Assembly: GCA_012839605.1 (NCBI GenBank)
Contig: DUNA01000078.1
Location: forward strand, 1 to 64,000
Direction of reading: 5' to 3'
Length of the DNA: 64,000 bases
DNA from: Bacteroidales bacterium
Lineage (GTDB): Bacteria; Bacteroidota; Bacteroidia; Bacteroidales; UBA932
The position numbers and the translations under genes are program-made. The notes beneath the pieces were generated by a model. The model was given only the letters and a program-made list of their open reading frames with translations, had not been told where the DNA came from and searched no databases. Position 1 is the stretch's first letter. Each line of letters begins with the position of its first letter. Below are positions 28,621 to 38,093 of the stretch, in pieces.

Positions 28621-29880
28621 ATGAAGCGTCCATCCTTTCTTAGATTTTTCCCTTTGTTTCGTGAGAACTTAAACGTTTCTCTTACAGCAGTTAAGACGAA
28701 TAAGTTGCGTTCCATTCTCACAATTTTGATGATTGCAATAGGTATTATGGCTTTAGTAGGGATTCTTACAGCCATTGATGCAATAAAAGGATCTGTGACA
28801 GATAGTTTTAATCAAATGGGAGCCAGTACTATTACCATAAAAGCCAAATCTTTGAGGGGAGAATCTTCAGAATCAAGAAGACGTGTACGGAACCAGCCAC
28901 ATATCACATACAAACAGGCTGCAGCATTTGCAGAGCATTATCCAACTCCCTCAAAAATAGCTATTTACACAACTGCACGGGCTATGCTGGAAGTAAGCTA
29001 CGGGTCTGAGAAAACAAATCCGGAAATTACGGTCATGGGAGTCAATCCGGACTATTTTCCTGTGCATGCACTAGACTTTGTAAGCGGTAGAAATTTTTCA
29101 CAATTTGAAACAAGTTCATCAGGATTTGTTGCCATCATAGGAGACGGACTGCTCCATTTGTTCGGTAAAAAAGAACCCGTAGGCGAATTTCTAAATGTTG
29201 ACGGCAGGCGGTATCAGGTAATAGGTATTTTGCGCTCTAAAGGAGCTGCTTTTGGAGGAGGAGTAGACAAACAAATTTTTATTCCTATTGGTAATGCCCG
29301 TAGTACTTATGGTGGAGAGAGTTTGAATTTTCAAGTCAAGATCCAACCCAATATAGGGGAAAACACGCGACAGGCATATGAAGAAGCAGAGATCTATTTT
29401 AGGAATGTGCGTCGGCTCTCGCCTACAGATCAAACAGATTTTCAAATAGAACGTAGTGAAGACATGTTGGAGCGATCTATGGAAACCATGAGAATTGTCA
29501 CCATTGTGGCAGTTATTATAGGATTTATTACACTGTTGGGAGCTGCAGTAGGTTTGATGAACATCATGCTTGTTTCTGTCAATGAAAGGACGCGTGAGAT
29601 AGGGACAAGAAAAGCTATGGGTGCTTCTTCGCAAGTCATCAAGCAGCAATTTTTGTTTGAAGCCATAGTCATAGGACAATTGGGTGGCTTAGGTGGTATT
29701 GTGCTGGGTATACTGGCCGGCAACTTGACATCTATTGGTATGAAAACGGCTTTTATTGTTCCGTGGTTGTGGATGCTGTTGGGGGTGACAGTTTGTTTTG
29801 TAGTAAGTATTTTATCGGGATATTTACCGGCTCTTCGTGCCAGCAAGTTGGATCCTATAGAAGCGTTACGTTACGAATAG
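28621..29880 (+). CDS. MacB-like ABC transporter permease
   Basis: 'LRSILTILMIAIGIMALVGILTAIDAI', FtsX domain 'LMNIMLVSVNERTREIGTRKAMGAS', 'LPALRASKLDPIEALRYE'. Confidence 0.93.
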   Translation: MKRPSFLRFFPLFRENLNVSLTAVKTNKLRSILTILMIAIGIMALVGILTAIDAIKGSVTDSFNQMGASTITIKAKSLRGESSESRRRVRNQPHITYKQAAAFAEHYPTPSKIAIYTTARAMLEVSYGSEKTNPEITVMGVNPDYFPVHALDFVSGRNFSQFETSSSGFVAIIGDGLLHLFGKKEPVGEFLNVDGRRYQVIGILRSKGAAFGGGVDKQIFIPIGNARSTYGGESLNFQVKIQPNIGENTRQAYEEAEIYFRNVRRLSPTDQTDFQIERSEDMLERSMETMRIVTIVAVIIGFITLLGAAVGLMNIMLVSVNERTREIGTRKAMGASSQVIKQQFLFEAIVIGQLGGLGGIVLGILAGNLTSIGMKTAFIVPWLWMLLGVTVCFVVSILSGYLPALRASKLDPIEALRYE

Positions 29881-29888
29881 TAAAGCAT

Positions 29889-30641
29889 TTATCTCAACGT
29901 AAAGACATATGTGATTTTGCCTTCCTGTACAGGAGGGGCTGTTCCGCTTATATTAAATTTTGCTTGTAAGGCAGCTTTTTTTGCAGCCTCCCACAGCACT
30001 TTGTTTTGTACTGTAGTTCCTTCCATTCCCGGAGTGGCAGAGGTGACTACACCATACGTATCTACCAATATTTTTACGACCACTCTGCCCGATACGTTTT
30101 GAGCGTATTCCGGCAAAGGCAATTTTCCTATTACGGTACGTCCCGCCAATTGAGCAGTCGGTTCTCCTAAAGGGTTGCCTGCAGCTGTGTTTCCCGCGGC
30201 GTGACCGGCTTGCCTTTCAGGAAATGTTGTAGTACCTGTTTGCTCACCGGGAAGGGAATCTACGTCTCTGCTACGGAACAAAGCTCTTTCGCTTATTTTG
30301 GGAGGTTCCGGATCTGCCACTTCCACATCGCCTTCTTCTCCCGGTGTGCTTTCTTGAGTACGTTGCTCTCCTTCCATAGGTTCGGGAACTACGGCTTGTT
30401 GTACCAATTCAGGTTCTTGATGGGGTACCGGCTTGGGAGACCTGGGAGCCGTTCCTTGCTCTGCCAACAATCTTACCGGTATAGGAGGTCGCTCCTCGGC
30501 CAGCTCTACTTCAATTTCCGGCATTTCTTTAACTTGGGGAAGCGTCAACCCCATTCCCGAATAGACTAAAGCTACAGCCAGTACTATATGAAGTATTACA
30601 GTACTTATCAGGCCGATTGTATGTCCTCTTTTGTCAGACAT
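29889..30641 (-). CDS. TonB-like energy transducer
   Basis: N-terminal TM, Pro/Glu-rich spacer, C-terminal 'GRVVVKILVDTYGVVTSATPG...AALQAKFN'. Confidence 0.8.
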   Translation of the reverse strand: MSDKRGHTIGLISTVILHIVLAVALVYSGMGLTLPQVKEMPEIEVELAEERPPIPVRLLAEQGTAPRSPKPVPHQEPELVQQAVVPEPMEGEQRTQESTPGEEGDVEVADPEPPKISERALFRSRDVDSLPGEQTGTTTFPERQAGHAAGNTAAGNPLGEPTAQLAGRTVIGKLPLPEYAQNVSGRVVVKILVDTYGVVTSATPGMEGTTVQNKVLWEAAKKAALQAKFNISGTAPPVQEGKITYVFTLR

Positions 30642-30656
30642 AGGTTGTATATTGGG

Positions 30657-31070
30657 CTATTCCGGAGATGTAGCCAATACTATTTTGTAAAGGTTTCGTT
30701 TGGCAATATTCATAACTTGTACCACCTGTTCCATGGGAACGGACTTATCTACGTACAAAGACAGTGTAGGCTCATGCGTGTCTTCAAGCATTTCCTGTAA
30801 TCTGGGCTCTATTTCATCAAATGGAACAGCCGTGCGGTTTCCATCTATGTGGTAACTAAAAGTACCGGCTTCCTGGTAATGCTTGATAGAAATGCTTACT
30901 TGTCCTTTGTCCGGTATTTGGTTTGTGCTTTTTGGCAACAACAGCTTCAGTGCGTTGGGGTTGATGAGTGTAGAGGTTACCAGAAAGAAAATCAACAACA
31001 GAAATACGATATCTGTCATGGAGGCCATGGTAAAGCCGGCCTGAATCTTTGTGTTTCTTTTGATGGCCAT
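30657..31070 (-). CDS. ExbD/TolR family protein
   Basis: 'ASMTDIVFLLLIFFLVTSTLI', 'LYVDKSVPMEQVVQVMNIAK'. Confidence 0.9.
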   Translation of the reverse strand: MAIKRNTKIQAGFTMASMTDIVFLLLIFFLVTSTLINPNALKLLLPKSTNQIPDKGQVSISIKHYQEAGTFSYHIDGNRTAVPFDEIEPRLQEMLEDTHEPTLSLYVDKSVPMEQVVQVMNIAKRNLYKIVLATSPE

Positions 31071-31076
31071 AGCTAT

Positions 31077-31745
31077 TTACTTTAGAGGTTCTTGCAACAA
31101 GTCTAGAAAGTCCAAAGTGGATTTTTCCATAGAGTTGACAATAGAACCAATTTTAGAAGCCAAATAGTTGTATGCAAAGTAAGCAGGAATACCAATCAAC
31201 AAACCACCAACGGTCGTGACCATGGCAATATAGATGCCTTCCGATAAAAGGGTAATATCTATATTGTTTCCGGCCATAGACATGTTGTAGAAAGCTTTGA
31301 TCATGCCAATGACTGTTCCCAAAAACCCAACCATGGGTGCTCCTCCCGCAATAGATGCCAACACAGGAAGCCCTTTCTCCAGGCGTGCTACCTCTATACT
31401 TCCAACGTTTTCAATGGCCGATTTGATATCTGCCAAGGGGCGTCCAATATTTTGTAACCCTTTTCCAATAAGGCGTGCTGTCAAGGTGTCTTTGCTCTCA
31501 CATAAATGAACGGCAGACTGCACTTTCCCGTCATAAATGTATTCTTTGATATTGCTCATAAAATCTTGGTCCACTTTGGCAGCTTTTCTGAGAACAACCA
31601 GGCGTTCTCCAAAAATATAAACGGCTATGACAGATAATGCAAGCAAAACAAGCATGAGCCATCCGCCTTTAGCGGCCATAGACAACAAGGAAATAGAGGA
31701 TGAGGCATTTACAATAGCCTCTGTTTGAAGTACAATGTGCAACAT
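31077..31745 (-). CDS. MotA/TolQ/ExbB proton channel family protein
   Basis: 'LASIAGGAPMVGFLGTVIGMIKAFYNMS...MVTTVGGLLIGIPAYFAYNYL'. Confidence 0.92.
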   Translation of the reverse strand: MLHIVLQTEAIVNASSSISLLSMAAKGGWLMLVLLALSVIAVYIFGERLVVLRKAAKVDQDFMSNIKEYIYDGKVQSAVHLCESKDTLTARLIGKGLQNIGRPLADIKSAIENVGSIEVARLEKGLPVLASIAGGAPMVGFLGTVIGMIKAFYNMSMAGNNIDITLLSEGIYIAMVTTVGGLLIGIPAYFAYNYLASKIGSIVNSMEKSTLDFLDLLQEPLK

Positions 31746-31758
31746 ATTGGTTTACAGT

Positions 31759-32526
31759 TTAAAATTTGTCGTAAGCAACCTTCCAAAGAAACAAACCTTC
31801 AGCCGGTACGGAATGTCCTGCAAAAGAACGATTTTTTTCTGTCATTAGCTGCAAAATCCATTCCACAGGTTTTTTCTTTTTTCCAATTTCTAAAAGCGTT
31901 CCTACCATACAACGTACCATATCTCGTAAGAACCTGTTGGCAGAGACCTGAAAAACCCACATGGGTGTTACGGAAAAATCAGGAGTTTCAATAGACCAGA
32001 AAGCTTCTGTTACAGTACATATATGATTGGAAGTATTGGAGTGCAACTTTGTAAAGCCGGTGAAATCATGGGTTCCTATAAGGAGTGCTGCAGCTTTATT
32101 CATGAGTTCCATGTCCGGGAGCTGTGCGGCGTATGTTCCGGGAGCAGCCGATACGTGGTGTAAAAAAGGTTCTTTGCCGGTGCGTATGAAATACTTGTAC
32201 GTTCTTTCTTTTGCATCAAAACGCGCATGTTGGTTTTCATGGACGGGGTAAATATTGTATATGTGTATATCCTTTGGCAATATGGCATTAAATTTGTACG
32301 TTAATTGTTCACAATCCAAGAGGTTTTCCGAGCAATCAAAATGAGCTCGAAAATCTTTTGCGTGAACACCAGCATCTGTACGGCCACAGCCGATGACAGA
32401 AACGGTGTTCCCCAAAATACAACTGAGTGCCTCTTCTATACGAGCTTGTACAGTGGGTGCATTTTTTTGTATTTGCCAACCGTGGTAATTGCCTCCGTTA
32501 TAGGCCAAATGGATAAAATAACGCAT
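31759..32526 (-). CDS. truA: tRNA pseudouridine(38-40) synthase
   Basis: 'MRYFIHLAYNGGNYHGWQIQKNAPTVQ', 'GCGRTDAGVHAKDFRAHFD', 'ANRFLRDMVRCMVGTLLEIG'. Confidence 0.94.
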   Translation of the reverse strand: MRYFIHLAYNGGNYHGWQIQKNAPTVQARIEEALSCILGNTVSVIGCGRTDAGVHAKDFRAHFDCSENLLDCEQLTYKFNAILPKDIHIYNIYPVHENQHARFDAKERTYKYFIRTGKEPFLHHVSAAPGTYAAQLPDMELMNKAAALLIGTHDFTGFTKLHSNTSNHICTVTEAFWSIETPDFSVTPMWVFQVSANRFLRDMVRCMVGTLLEIGKKKKPVEWILQLMTEKNRSFAGHSVPAEGLFLWKVAYDKF

Positions 32527-32534
32527 AAACGATG

Positions 32535-32542
32535 TATCTTTG
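32535..32542 (+). promoter_or_regulatory. -7 element TATCTTTG upstream of moxR-like gene
   Basis: TAnnTTTG, 18 bp before ATG 32561. Confidence 0.55.
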
Positions 32543-32543
32543 A

Positions 32544-32551
32544 CAAATATA
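32544..32551 (-). promoter_or_regulatory. -7 element TATATTTG upstream of truA
   Basis: Plus-strand caaatata, 1 bp from the opposing -7 element. Confidence 0.5.
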
Positions 32552-32560
32552 ATTGATAAT

Positions 32561-33553
32561 ATGGAAACCGTAAACATTAAAGAGTTGAACGAGCGGATTC
32601 AGCGGGAAAGTGCTTTTGTAGACATCATGACATTAGAAATGAGTAAAGTGATTGTGGGGCAAAAGCAATTAGTGGAAAGCTTGCTGATAGGCCTTTTGGC
32701 AAATGGTCATATTTTGTTAGAAGGGGTTCCGGGTTTAGCTAAAACTTTGGCTATTAGAACCTTGGCAAGTGTGATAGATGCGCAATTCAGTCGTATCCAG
32801 TTTACACCGGATTTGCTGCCGGCAGACCTCATTGGAACATTGATTTACAGTCAACGTACAGAAGAATTCCAAGTGAAAAAAGGGCCTGTTTTTGCTAATT
32901 TTATTTTGGCAGATGAAATCAACCGATCGCCGGCTAAAGTACAATCAGCCCTTTTGGAAGCCATGCAGGAAAGGCAGGTAACCATTGGAGAACACACATT
33001 TCCTTTACCGGAACCGTTTTTGGTATTGGCAACACAGAACCCCATAGAGCAAGAAGGTACGTATCCTTTGCCCGAGGCACAGGTAGACCGGTTTATGTTG
33101 AAAGTGATAGTAGATTATCCCAAAAAAGAAGAAGAGAAATTGATCGTACGCATGAACAATTCGGGAGAATTTCCTGTAGCAGCACAGGTGTTGAAACCGG
33201 CTGATATCAGGAAAGCGAGAGAGGTGGTCCGGGAAGTGTACATGGATGAGAAAATAGAACGGTATATTGTAGATTTGGTTTTTGCTACCCGAGAACCGGG
33301 ACAATACCGTCTCTCCAACTTACAGCCTTTGATTGCTTACGGTTCTTCACCCAGAGCCAGTATCTCCTTAGCCATTGCTTCCAAAGCATATGCATTTATC
33401 CGCCGCAGGGGCTATGTAATACCGGAGGATGTGCGAGCTGTAGCTTACGAAGTACTACGCCATAGGATTGGACTTACGTACCAGGCAGAAGCAGACAACG
33501 TAGTGAGTGAAGACATCATTACATCTATTATCAACGCTGTGGAAGTTCCTTAA
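32561..33553 (+). CDS. MoxR-like AAA+ ATPase
   Basis: 'LLEGVPGLAKTLAIRTLASVI', 'ILADEINRSPAKVQSALLEAMQERQVTIG', 'ATQNPIEQEGTYPLPEAQVDRFM'. Confidence 0.95.
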   Translation: METVNIKELNERIQRESAFVDIMTLEMSKVIVGQKQLVESLLIGLLANGHILLEGVPGLAKTLAIRTLASVIDAQFSRIQFTPDLLPADLIGTLIYSQRTEEFQVKKGPVFANFILADEINRSPAKVQSALLEAMQERQVTIGEHTFPLPEPFLVLATQNPIEQEGTYPLPEAQVDRFMLKVIVDYPKKEEEKLIVRMNNSGEFPVAAQVLKPADIRKAREVVREVYMDEKIERYIVDLVFATREPGQYRLSNLQPLIAYGSSPRASISLAIASKAYAFIRRRGYVIPEDVRAVAYEVLRHRIGLTYQAEADNVVSEDIITSIINAVEVP

Positions 33554-33562
33554 AAACTACTC

Positions 33563-34444
33563 ATGAGCAACGATTTACTCAAGAACGTACGAAAAATAGA
33601 AATTAAAACACGTGGTCTTTCACGTCAGATTTTTGCCGGTGAATACCATTCTGCCTTTAAAGGACGAGGAATGGCTTTCAGCGAGGTTCGTGAGTACGGA
33701 TACGGAGACGATGTCCGAAGCATGGACTGGAACGTTACGGCCCGGATGAACGCTCCTTATATCAAAGTGTTTGAGGAAGAAAGGGAGTTGACCGTTGTTT
33801 TGCTCATTGACGTGAGTGGATCTCGTTTGTTTGGAACAAGGGGAAAAATGAAGAAAGAGCAACTGGCAGAAATAGCGGCTGTTTTAAGTTTTTCGGCGTC
33901 CATTAACAACGACAAGGTAGGGGCTTTGTTTTTTAGTGATAAAGTAGAAAAATTCATTCCTCCCAAAAAAGGAAGGACTCATTTGCTCCATATTATTAAG
34001 GAAATGTTGGAGTTTGAACCGGAAAGCAAAGAGACGAATATTTCAGAGGCGTTGCGCTTCTTAACGAATGCCATTAAGAAACGTTGTACGGCTTTTCTTT
34101 TGTCAGACTTGATGGATTTGGATGAAGAGGACTATCCACGCTTTGAAGAAGCTTTGAAAATTGCGGTAAACAAACACGATTTGGCAGCCATTCAAGTTTT
34201 TGATTTCAGAGAAACGCAGTTGCCAAATGTTGGTTTGGTACGGATGGCAGATGCAGAAACGGGTGGAGAGCAATGGATTGATACTTCAAGAAGGAAAATA
34301 AGAGATTCGTATGCTCGTTGGTACCAAGAAGGACAAGAGCGTATCAAAGAGCTTCTCAATAAATACGGAGTAGATCATGCAAGGATTGCCACAGATCAGG
34401 ACTACGTACAACCTTTGATACGTCTTTTTAAGAACAGAGCGTGA
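33563..34444 (+). CDS. DUF58 domain protein
   Basis: 'GEYHSAFKGRGMAFSEVREYGYGDDVRSMDWNVTARM' followed by VWA-like region. Confidence 0.92.
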   Translation: MSNDLLKNVRKIEIKTRGLSRQIFAGEYHSAFKGRGMAFSEVREYGYGDDVRSMDWNVTARMNAPYIKVFEEERELTVVLLIDVSGSRLFGTRGKMKKEQLAEIAAVLSFSASINNDKVGALFFSDKVEKFIPPKKGRTHLLHIIKEMLEFEPESKETNISEALRFLTNAIKKRCTAFLLSDLMDLDEEDYPRFEEALKIAVNKHDLAAIQVFDFRETQLPNVGLVRMADAETGGEQWIDTSRRKIRDSYARWYQEGQERIKELLNKYGVDHARIATDQDYVQPLIRLFKNRA

Positions 34445-35415
34445 TGATGCAACTATTCAATAGAAAATATATGGTATGGGGACTTGTCGTCTCTTTTCTG
34501 TTGTGTCCTTATTTTTTGATGGGGCAAATAGACTTAAAATCTGTATTGGAAAGAGACAGCATACTTATTGGAGATCAAGTGTGGTGGAGTATGACGTTGC
34601 CTAAGGATGTGTGGAAAGAAAGAGAGATTGAAACAGTTGTTTTTCCGGAACCGCCTTTTGAGATCATGCAGGGTGTAGAGGGGTTGTCGTCGTTACAATT
34701 GGATTCACTTTTGCACAGAAAGCGTTTGGAAGGCATACAGGTCAAGTTGCTTATTACGTCTTTTGACAGCGGAGCCTATCGGCTGCCTCATATGCCCTTG
34801 TACTTGAAAAAACAAGACGGTACGATAGATACGTTGTGGTTTAAAGGTCCGGATTTATATGTAAACACCATTCCCATAGATACTGCGTCTTTTGAACCGT
34901 ATGGAATCAAACCGCAAATGAGATATCCCATCACATGGAAAGAAATCATCTCTATTGTAGGTGTTGTTTTTCTTGTAGCGGCAGTCGTTGTATTGCTTAT
35001 TTATGTGGTAAAGCGACGCAAAGCAAACCGTTCCGTTTTTGCTGATTTAAAGCCGGAAGATCCACCGCATACGGCAGCTTTGAAGGTACTCCATGCCATC
35101 AAAGAGCAAGAATTGTGGAAAAAGCAGAAAGCCAAACCGTATTATACGTTATTGACAGATACTATACGTCTGTATTTGAAGGGAAGATGGGATATACAGG
35201 CTATGGAGCAAACTTCAACAGAAATGTTGGATTCACTCCGTGAAAAAAGCCGAGAAGATGCTTTGTTGACGGAAGAGGCCATAGAAAGCCTTTCTTCTAT
35301 GCTTATGAAGGGAGATTTGGCAAAATTTGCAAAATACGTTCCTGAAGACCATGAGAACGTTGATTCCTTGGATAGTGCCATACGTTTTGTAACATTGACG
35401 ACTTATGTTTTTTGA
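34441..35415 (+). CDS. Bat-operon membrane protein of unknown function
   Basis: N-terminal signal, one central TM 'IISIVGVVFLVAAVVVLLIYVVKRRK', position between DUF58 and BatA genes. Confidence 0.65.
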   Translation: MMMQLFNRKYMVWGLVVSFLLCPYFLMGQIDLKSVLERDSILIGDQVWWSMTLPKDVWKEREIETVVFPEPPFEIMQGVEGLSSLQLDSLLHRKRLEGIQVKLLITSFDSGAYRLPHMPLYLKKQDGTIDTLWFKGPDLYVNTIPIDTASFEPYGIKPQMRYPITWKEIISIVGVVFLVAAVVVLLIYVVKRRKANRSVFADLKPEDPPHTAALKVLHAIKEQELWKKQKAKPYYTLLTDTIRLYLKGRWDIQAMEQTSTEMLDSLREKSREDALLTEEAIESLSSMLMKGDLAKFAKYVPEDHENVDSLDSAIRFVTLTTYVF

Positions 35416-36394
35416 ATATCCACGGCTTTTGTTTTTAATGATCCTGCTTGTCCTCTTAGCAGGCAGGTATGTATATAGAGAGTGGAAAGGAAAAAATGCC
35501 CCAACTCTTAGGGTGTCAACACTTTTGCCATTTAAGTCCCACGAAAAATCCCTGAAAAGAGTGCTGTACCATGTTCCTTTTGTGTTGAGATTGATAGCTT
35601 TAGCTGCCTTGATACTAGCTATAGCTCGTCCTCGTTCTTCATGGGATTATCAAACGACCACTACAGAAGGTATTGATATTATGCTTGTGATTGATGTGTC
35701 TTCTTCCATGTTGGCACGTGATTTCAAACCGGATAGGATTTCAGCAGCTAAAGATATTGCTATCCAATTTGTGGCAGAAAGACCTTTAGATAGAATGGGC
35801 GTTGTGGTTTTTGCAGGAGAATCTTATACACAGTGTCCTTTGACAACTGACCGTGTTACGCTCATCAATATGGTAAAAGAAGTGCAGACAGGATTGATTG
35901 AGGACGGAACAGCCATTGGTAACGGTTTGGCTACGGCCATAGCAAGACTTAAAGATTCGGATGCCGTCAGCAGAGTAGTTGTTTTGTTGACAGACGGTGT
36001 GAACAACAGAGGAGAGGTCACTCCTTTGACAGCGGCAGAAATAGCAAAAACATACGGAATTCGGGTTTATACTATTGGTGTGGGTGCACACGGAATGGCT
36101 CCTTTTCCGGTAATGACACCGTATGGTGTGCAATTGCAACAGATGTTGGTAGAAATTGATGAAGAGTTGCTCAAGCAAATGGCGGAAATGACAGGAGGGG
36201 AATACTTCCGGGCTACCGACAACACCAAGTTGATGTCTATATACAGTCAAATCAACAAGCTGGAAAAGAGCAAAACGCAGGTAGATTCCTTTCCGGTTTA
36301 CAAAGAGCTGTTTATGAGTTTTGCTTTAATAGCTCTGTTTGCATTGGCTTTGGAGTTCTTGATACGTTGGATTGTTTTAAGAAGAATACCTTAA
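35405..36394 (+). CDS. batA: BatA-like VWA membrane protein
   Basis: 'DIMLVIDVSSSMLARDFKPDRISAAKDIA' MIDAS, terminal TMs, operon context. Confidence 0.9.
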   Translation: MFFEYPRLLFLMILLVLLAGRYVYREWKGKNAPTLRVSTLLPFKSHEKSLKRVLYHVPFVLRLIALAALILAIARPRSSWDYQTTTTEGIDIMLVIDVSSSMLARDFKPDRISAAKDIAIQFVAERPLDRMGVVVFAGESYTQCPLTTDRVTLINMVKEVQTGLIEDGTAIGNGLATAIARLKDSDAVSRVVVLLTDGVNNRGEVTPLTAAEIAKTYGIRVYTIGVGAHGMAPFPVMTPYGVQLQQMLVEIDEELLKQMAEMTGGEYFRATDNTKLMSIYSQINKLEKSKTQVDSFPVYKELFMSFALIALFALALEFLIRWIVLRRIP

Positions 36395-38080
36395 TTGCAT
36401 ATGATACAAATAGCTCAAGCACAGTATTTATGGATTCTAGCTTTCATTCCGTTGCTGTTTCTGGTATACGGAATGTATAGAAGGTATGGGAGTCGGATGG
36501 TAAAAAAGTTTGGAGATCCCGAACTGATGAAACCTCTTATGCCTGATGTGTCGCGCAGACGGGGTTGGTTGAAAATGGTTTTGTTTTCTTTGGGATTGTT
36601 CTTTTTTGTATTGGGATTGTCTAGACCACAGACAGGAGCAAGAGTCAAAGAATTGAAACGTACCGGAGTAGAAATCATCATTGCCCTGGATGTATCCAAT
36701 TCCATGTTGGCAGAGGATTACTCTCCCAACAGGTTGGAAAGGGCGAAATTGGCTGTCTCTCGTTTGGTTGATAATTTAGGACGTGACAGGATAGGATTGA
36801 TTATTTTTGCAGGAGATGCTTTTGTGCAATTGCCTGTGACAACAGATTACGTGAGTGCCAAAATGTTCTTACACTCCATAAGCACAAATTCAGTTCCCAA
36901 ACAAGGCACAGCCATTGGACAGGCTATCTTTACAGGAATACGCAGCTTCAGTCCCGATACTCCCGGTAGCCGGGCATTGATTATCATATCTGACGGAGAA
37001 GATCACGAAGACAATCCGGTCCCTATGGCTCAAGAGGCGGCAGAACAAGGTGTTCAAGTTCATTGCATTGGCATTGGTTCGGCGGAAGGCAAACCCATAC
37101 CTATGGAGGACGGTTCTTTGCTTAAAGACAAGGACGGAGATATAGTTGTAACCAAATTGGACGAAAAAACACTCATGGAAGTAGCGGAAGCAGGTGGAGG
37201 GGTATACGTAAGAGCTGGAAATTCAGACTTTGGTTTGCAGGGGATCATAGATGAAATCAGAAAAATGGACGAACAAGAGTTTCAATCTGTAGTCTTTGAA
37301 GATTTTAACGAACAATACATGTACTTTTTTGGAATAGCCCTCTTTTTCTTTTTGCTGGACATGTTGGTTGGAGAACGAAAGATAAGACGGTTTAAAAGTT
37401 TTGATATCTTTACAAAAACCCTTGTGTTGTTTCTTGTTTTCACCGGCTTTTCTATAGTTGCAACGGCTCAGTCGGACAAGAAAGACATACGGGCAGGAAA
37501 CAGGGCGTTCAGAAAGGGAGACATGGAACAAGCCCTGATTGATTATCAAAAGGCATTTACAAAAGACACGACTTCACTAAAAGCCAAATACAACTTGGCC
37601 AATGTCTTGCACCAAATGGGGCAACATGAACAGGCTGCAAAAGCTATGCACACAGTGCCCGATTCGCTGCAAGCAGTAGGGCAGAAAGCCGATGCTTGGC
37701 ATAATATGGGCAATTTTCAGTTGAGTCAAGAAGATTATGCAAAAAGCATAGAGGCGTATAAAGATGCACTTCGCAAAAGACCCGAGGACTATGAAACGAA
37801 AGCCAATCTTGCCTATGCTCAGAAAATGTTAAAGAACCAGCAAGAAAACGAAGACCAGGACGAAAACCGGGATCAGGACGAGGATGAGGACCAAGATCAA
37901 GACCAAGATCAAGACCAAGACCAAGACCAAGACAGGGAGCAACCGGAGCCTTCCATAACTCCTCAGGCTGCACAACAAATTTTGGAAGCTATGCAGCAGA
38001 AAGAAAAAGAAACGCAGGATAAGATTCAGAAGGAAAAAGCCAAAGCAGCCGTTCCTGTGCGTTCAGATAAAAATTGGTAA
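36395..38080 (+). CDS. batB: BatB-BatC fusion: VWA membrane protein with C-terminal TPR domain
   Basis: 'EIIIALDVSNSMLAEDYSPNRLERAK' MIDAS, then 'FTKTLVLFLVFTGFSIVATAQSDKKDIRAGNRAFRKGDMEQALIDYQKAF' and TPRs with an Asp/Gln tail. Confidence 0.85.
   Translation: MHMIQIAQAQYLWILAFIPLLFLVYGMYRRYGSRMVKKFGDPELMKPLMPDVSRRRGWLKMVLFSLGLFFFVLGLSRPQTGARVKELKRTGVEIIIALDVSNSMLAEDYSPNRLERAKLAVSRLVDNLGRDRIGLIIFAGDAFVQLPVTTDYVSAKMFLHSISTNSVPKQGTAIGQAIFTGIRSFSPDTPGSRALIIISDGEDHEDNPVPMAQEAAEQGVQVHCIGIGSAEGKPIPMEDGSLLKDKDGDIVVTKLDEKTLMEVAEAGGGVYVRAGNSDFGLQGIIDEIRKMDEQEFQSVVFEDFNEQYMYFFGIALFFFLLDMLVGERKIRRFKSFDIFTKTLVLFLVFTGFSIVATAQSDKKDIRAGNRAFRKGDMEQALIDYQKAFTKDTTSLKAKYNLANVLHQMGQHEQAAKAMHTVPDSLQAVGQKADAWHNMGNFQLSQEDYAKSIEAYKDALRKRPEDYETKANLAYAQKMLKNQQENEDQDENRDQDEDEDQDQDQDQDQDQDQDREQPEPSITPQAAQQILEAMQQKEKETQDKIQKEKAKAAVPVRSDKNW
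37855..37933 (+). repeat. in-frame 6/12-bp repeat (Asp-Gln) in BatB-BatC
   Basis: gaccaagatcaagaccaagatcaagaccaagaccaagac encoding DQDQDQDQ. Confidence 0.9.
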
Positions 38081-38093
38081 AACACCACGTGGT

